This document shows positions 12,276 through 14,863 of a stretch of DNA of 14,863 bases, piece by piece; position 1 is the stretch's first letter, and each line of letters starts with the position of its first letter. The stretch spans positions 1 to 14,863 of the forward strand of contig JALUFY010000146.1 of NCBI GenBank assembly GCA_027051995.1. The letters run 5' to 3'. Below the pieces are notes generated by a model. It had not been told where the DNA came from. It ran no database searches and saw only the letters and a program-made list of their open reading frames with translations. Made by a program: the position numbers and the translations under genes. This DNA is from Hyphomicrobiales bacterium. GTDB taxonomy: Bacteria; Pseudomonadota; Alphaproteobacteria; Rhizobiales; Aestuariivirgaceae.

Positions 12276-14048
12276 TCAGGAAAGCCGCTTTAACACCTCA
12301 ACCACCGGCGCAAGCAATTCCATGTCCGGCTCCCGCCCGGCGGCCTGGTGACAATCCATGTAGTCATTCAGCATCTGCGCCATCATCCCGGCATGCGCCA
12401 TGGGCATGCTCAGGAAATGCGGCCGCAAGGCGCGCACGGCCTGCGATATGGCCCCGGCCGCCTCGTCATGCCGCGCCAGCGCCGCAAGCACCAGGGACAT
12501 CACGGCCAGCGATCTGGCCAGATCCGGCCCATACGCTGCCTCGTTCTGCTCCGCCAGCTCGCGGCGGTACGTCACCGCCTCTTCCGCCGCCTTCAGCGCC
12601 TCCTCATAACGGCCAAGCGCAAAGAGCCTGTTCGACAGATTGCTCAGCGACATGGCCAGATCGCCAAACTGGGCCGCGCGGTTCTGTGCCACAAGTTCGC
12701 GGCGATATGATACCGTCTCTTCCACCGCCTCCAGTGCCTCCTCATGACGGCCAAGCGAGGAGAGAATGTTCGACAGATTGTTCAGCGACCTGGCCAGATC
12801 GCCAAGATAGGCCGCGCGGTTCCGGTCCACAAGCTCGCGGTGATATGTCACCGCCTCTTCCGCCGCCTTGAGCGCCTCCCCGTGACGGCCAAGCACGGAG
12901 AGAATGTTCGACAAATTGTTCAGCGACCTGGCAAGATCACCAAGATGGGCCGCGCGGTTCTGGGACACAAGTTCGCGGCGATACGTCATCGCCTCTTCCG
13001 CCGTCTCGAGCGCCTCCTCATGGCGGCCAAGCGCGGAGAGTTCTCCCGACAGATTGTTCAGCGACGCGGCCAGATCGCCAAGATGGGCCGCGCGGTTCCG
13101 GCCCACAAGCTCGCGGTAATGCATCACCGCCTCTTCCATCGCCTTCAGCGCCTCGTCATGACGGCCAAGCGCGGATAGCACTCCCGACAGATTGTTCAGT
13201 GACGCGGCCAGACCGCCAAGATGGGCCGCGCGGTTCTGGGACACAAGTTCGCGGCGATATGTCACCGCCTCTTTCGCCGCCTTCAGCGCCTCCCCGTGAC
13301 GGCCAAACATGGATAGTTTTCCCGACAGGTTGTTCAGTGACGCGGCCAGATCGCCAAGATGGGCCAAGCGGTTCCGGCCCACAAGCTCGCGGAAATATCT
13401 TACCGCCTCCTCCACCGCTTTGAGCGCCTCCTCATGACGGCCAAGCGCGGAAAGATCACTCGTCAGATTGTTCAGCGACGCGGCCAGATCGCCAAGATGG
13501 GCCGCGCGGTTTTGGGCCACTAGTTCGCGGCGATACGTCATCGCCTCTTCTGCCGCCTTGAGCGCCTCATCAAGACGGCCAAGCGCGGAGAGATCGCTCG
13601 ACAGATTCTTCAGCGACCCGGCCAGATCGCCAAGATAGGCCACGCGGTTTTGGGCCACTAGTTCGCGGCGATACGTCACCGCCTCTTCCGTCGCCTTCAG
13701 CGCCTCATCAAGACGGCCAAGCGCAGAGAACCTGTTCGACAGATTGTTCAGCGATATGGCCAGCTTATCAAGATAAGCCGCGCGGTTCCGGTCCGCCAGC
13801 TCGCGGTAATACGTTACCGCCTCTTCCGTCGCCTTGAGCGCCTCATCAAGACGGCCAAGCGCGTAAAGCCGGTTCGACAGATTGTTCAGCAACGCAGCCA
13901 GACCGCCGAGATGCGCCGCGCGGTCGCGAGCCGCCAGCTCGCGGTAATGCATCACTGCATCTTCAGTCGGCTGAAGCTCTTCATCCGGGCGGCCAAACGT
14001 CGGAATAATATTCAATAATTTGTTCAGCAACGAATCCTTCCGAACCAT
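12276..14048 (-). CDS. Tetratricopeptide repeat protein with ten near-identical 46-residue repeats
   Basis: Start chosen at ATG 14048 (MVRKDSLLNKLLNIIP) because GAGGTGA lies 6 bases upstream; a TTG 22 codons earlier lacks a ribosome site. The 590-aa protein has a short N-terminal part with half a repeat (about 9-36). Ten tandem 46-residue units follow (about 37-496), each like ELVAQNRAAHLGDLAASLNN followed by LSALGRHEEALKAAEEAVTYRR. An eleventh degenerate unit (497-542) and a 48-residue tail with Cys (YMDCHQ) end it. Each unit is a helix-turn-helix of the TPR class, close to kinesin light chain-type repeats, forming a superhelical protein-binding scaffold. No signal peptide, membrane segment or enzymatic domain is seen, so the role is unknown. 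It is convergent with the trxC operon and divergent from the OmpA-like gene. Confidence 0.88.
   Translation of the reverse strand: MVRKDSLLNKLLNIIPTFGRPDEELQPTEDAVMHYRELAARDRAAHLGGLAALLNNLSNRLYALGRLDEALKATEEAVTYYRELADRNRAAYLDKLAISLNNLSNRFSALGRLDEALKATEEAVTYRRELVAQNRVAYLGDLAGSLKNLSSDLSALGRLDEALKAAEEAMTYRRELVAQNRAAHLGDLAASLNNLTSDLSALGRHEEALKAVEEAVRYFRELVGRNRLAHLGDLAASLNNLSGKLSMFGRHGEALKAAKEAVTYRRELVSQNRAAHLGGLAASLNNLSGVLSALGRHDEALKAMEEAVMHYRELVGRNRAAHLGDLAASLNNLSGELSALGRHEEALETAEEAMTYRRELVSQNRAAHLGDLARSLNNLSNILSVLGRHGEALKAAEEAVTYHRELVDRNRAAYLGDLARSLNNLSNILSSLGRHEEALEAVEETVSYRRELVAQNRAAQFGDLAMSLSNLSNRLFALGRYEEALKAAEEAVTYRRELAEQNEAAYGPDLARSLAVMSLVLAALARHDEAAGAISQAVRALRPHFLSMPMAHAGMMAQMLNDYMDCHQAAGREPDMELLAPVVEVLKRLS
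12561..13940 (-). repeat. Tandem array of ten 138-bp in-frame repeats in the TPR gene
   Basis: Ten units of 138 bp encode the 46-residue TPR units, for example the recurring CCAAGATGGGCCGCGCGGTT spaced 138 bp apart at 12940 and 13078. A diverged eleventh unit covers 12423-12560. Sequence identity is high also at the DNA level, so unit number may vary by recombination without loss of frame. Assemblies may collapse such arrays. Confidence 0.85.
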
Positions 14049-14328
14049 ATCTTTCACCTCATCAGAAAAAATCTCGCCAGCCGTTACGGCAAATAACCAT
14101 GACAACCCTTTCAATGGTGTAAATTCATGACATTCGCCCCGCCTTGCCGCCTTCGCGCCGCAGGGTCAAGGGAGGAGGAAATGACATTCTGTCATGAATT
14201 GTTTTCATGTATTCCCAAGGAAAACCTGTGAATGGATAAATAAATATCAAGATATGTGACAGAAAAGGGCATTGAACATATCCTCTCGCGGGGTGTATCA
14301 TGGCGGATGCAAAACAGGGAGGTTCGCC
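14049..14328. promoter_or_regulatory. Divergent TPR / OmpA-like control region
   Basis: This 280-base region is without a gene and AT-rich at 14195-14280. A good plus-strand promoter candidate is TTGAAC (14272-14277), an 18-base spacer, then TATCAT (14296-14301), giving a short leader before the ATG at 14329. AATTCATGAC (14122-14131) is repeated inverted as GTCATGAATT (14191-14200). ATGACATTC occurs directly twice (14127, 14181). The dyad ATGACA-TTC-TGTCAT (14181-14195) could be an operator. Confidence 0.45.
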
Positions 14329-14863
14329 ATGAAGATCACCGGAATGCTTGCCTTGGGCCTCGCGCTTGGCCTGATTGTTTCGCCCGCCGCCGCCGGCCCC
14401 GCCAGCCCGGCGCAAAAGCTGGCCCGGGCCCTGAGCCGACCGGCGCGCGTTCAGGGGCAGACATTCAGCCTGGAAAAAATCCTTGGCGACGCGCGCATCC
14501 GCCGCCGCCTGCCGGCCATCGACGTGGACACCATCCATTTCCCCTCCGCCTCGGCGCGCATCACCCCGGCGGAAGGCAGGAAACTTGATGACATCGCCGC
14601 CGCCCTGCGCATGCTGCTGAAGCGCAACCCGCGCGAAATCTTCCTCATCGAGGGCCACACCGACAAGGCTGGCCGCGCCCGCTACAACCTGCGCCTGTCT
14701 CAGGCCCGCGCCCGGGCCGTGCGTGAAGCCCTGGTGAAAAAATACGGCATCCCGGCGCGAAACCTCATCGCGAAAGGCTATGGCGAGGCCTTCCCGCGCA
14801 TCCTGCGCAGAACCGTGGAGCCGCGCAACCGCCGCGTCACCTTCCGCCGCATCACCGACGCCC
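14329..14863 (+). CDS. OmpA-C-domain (peptidoglycan-binding) exported protein, 3' end cut by the window
   Basis: GGGAGG stands 7 bases before ATG 14329, and the frame stays open to the last base (178 codons seen). A signal peptide is clear: MKITG, then a hydrophobic LALGLALGLIV core and a cleavage-like SPAAAG near residues 18-23. The OmpA-like domain follows (about 66-178) with FPSASARITPAEGRKLDDIA, EGHTDKAGRARYNLRLSQARARAVREAL, AKGYGEAFP and NRRVTF. Asp112 and Arg127, the residues that hold diaminopimelate of peptidoglycan, are present. No lipobox Cys is seen, so it is likely periplasmic or outer-membrane associated rather than a lipoprotein. It has its own promoter candidate and is divergent from the TPR gene. 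Confidence 0.9.
   Translation, partial: MKITGMLALGLALGLIVSPAAAGPASPAQKLARALSRPARVQGQTFSLEKILGDARIRRRLPAIDVDTIHFPSASARITPAEGRKLDDIAAALRMLLKRNPREIFLIEGHTDKAGRARYNLRLSQARARAVREALVKKYGIPARNLIAKGYGEAFPRILRRTVEPRNRRVTFRRITDA

Noticed and set aside
12423-13940. CRISPR-like array, because of regular repeats
   Set aside because: The period is 138 bp, in frame, without unique spacers; it encodes TPR units.
14049-14114. N-terminal extension of the TPR protein from a TTG at 14114
   Set aside because: No ribosome site before the TTG, while ATG 14048 has a good GAGGTGA.

Overview
The window looks like a GC-rich (coding regions roughly 60-68% GC by eye) fragment from a sulfur-oxidising alphaproteobacterium, probably near Rhodospirillales. 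The basis is an oxidative-type dissimilatory sulfite reductase (DsrA/DsrB) together with an alphaproteobacterial-looking housekeeping block: TrxC, an SDHAF4/DUF1674 protein, a thioredoxin-TPR CnoX-like protein, a Trm112-like protein with lost cysteines, and a DUF971 protein. A REP-like palindrome of a kind I recall from alphaproteobacteria is also present. The lineage is inference; no rRNA or other phylogenetic marker is in the window.

Layout. (1) 1-2251, minus strand: dsrA followed by dsrB. dsrB runs off the left edge, and its last bases there are a fold-back inverted repeat that looks like an assembly or amplification artefact. (2) 2252-2667: divergent control region with a 34-bp near-perfect palindrome. 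(3) 2668-5621, plus strand: a TauD/TfdA-like Fe(II)/2-oxoglutarate dioxygenase, two small unrecognised genes, and cysG (siroheme synthase, which makes the DsrAB cofactor). (4) 5622-6041: AT-rich control region with an FNR-type box. (5) 6042-7806, plus strand: a YeiH-family putative sulfate/sulfite exporter and a small five-cysteine protein, ending at a strong bidirectional terminator (7827-7863). (6) 7888-9333, minus strand: a dihydrolipoamide dehydrogenase-like flavoprotein disulfide reductase. (7) 9334-9645: divergent region with a second FNR-type box. (8) 9646-11960, plus strand: apparent operon trxC, SDHAF4-like, cnoX-like, Trm112-like, DUF971. (9) 11961-12275: a cluster of hairpins and a REP-like palindrome. 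(10) 12276-14048, minus strand: a TPR protein with ten very similar 46-residue repeats plus a degenerate one. (11) 14329 to the right edge, plus strand: an OmpA-C-domain lipid- or periplasm-targeted protein, cut by the window end.

How the genes may work together. DsrAB oxidises sulfur from a persulfide carrier to sulfite and CysG makes its siroheme. The YeiH-type permease could remove sulfite or sulfate. The dioxygenase beside dsrA is the least expected part: TauD-type enzymes release sulfite from organosulfonates, so organic and inorganic sulfur routes might meet at sulfite here. That link, and any role of the two small genes and the Cys-rich protein, is inference. The two FNR-type boxes suggest oxygen-responsive control of the transporter and of the thioredoxin operon.
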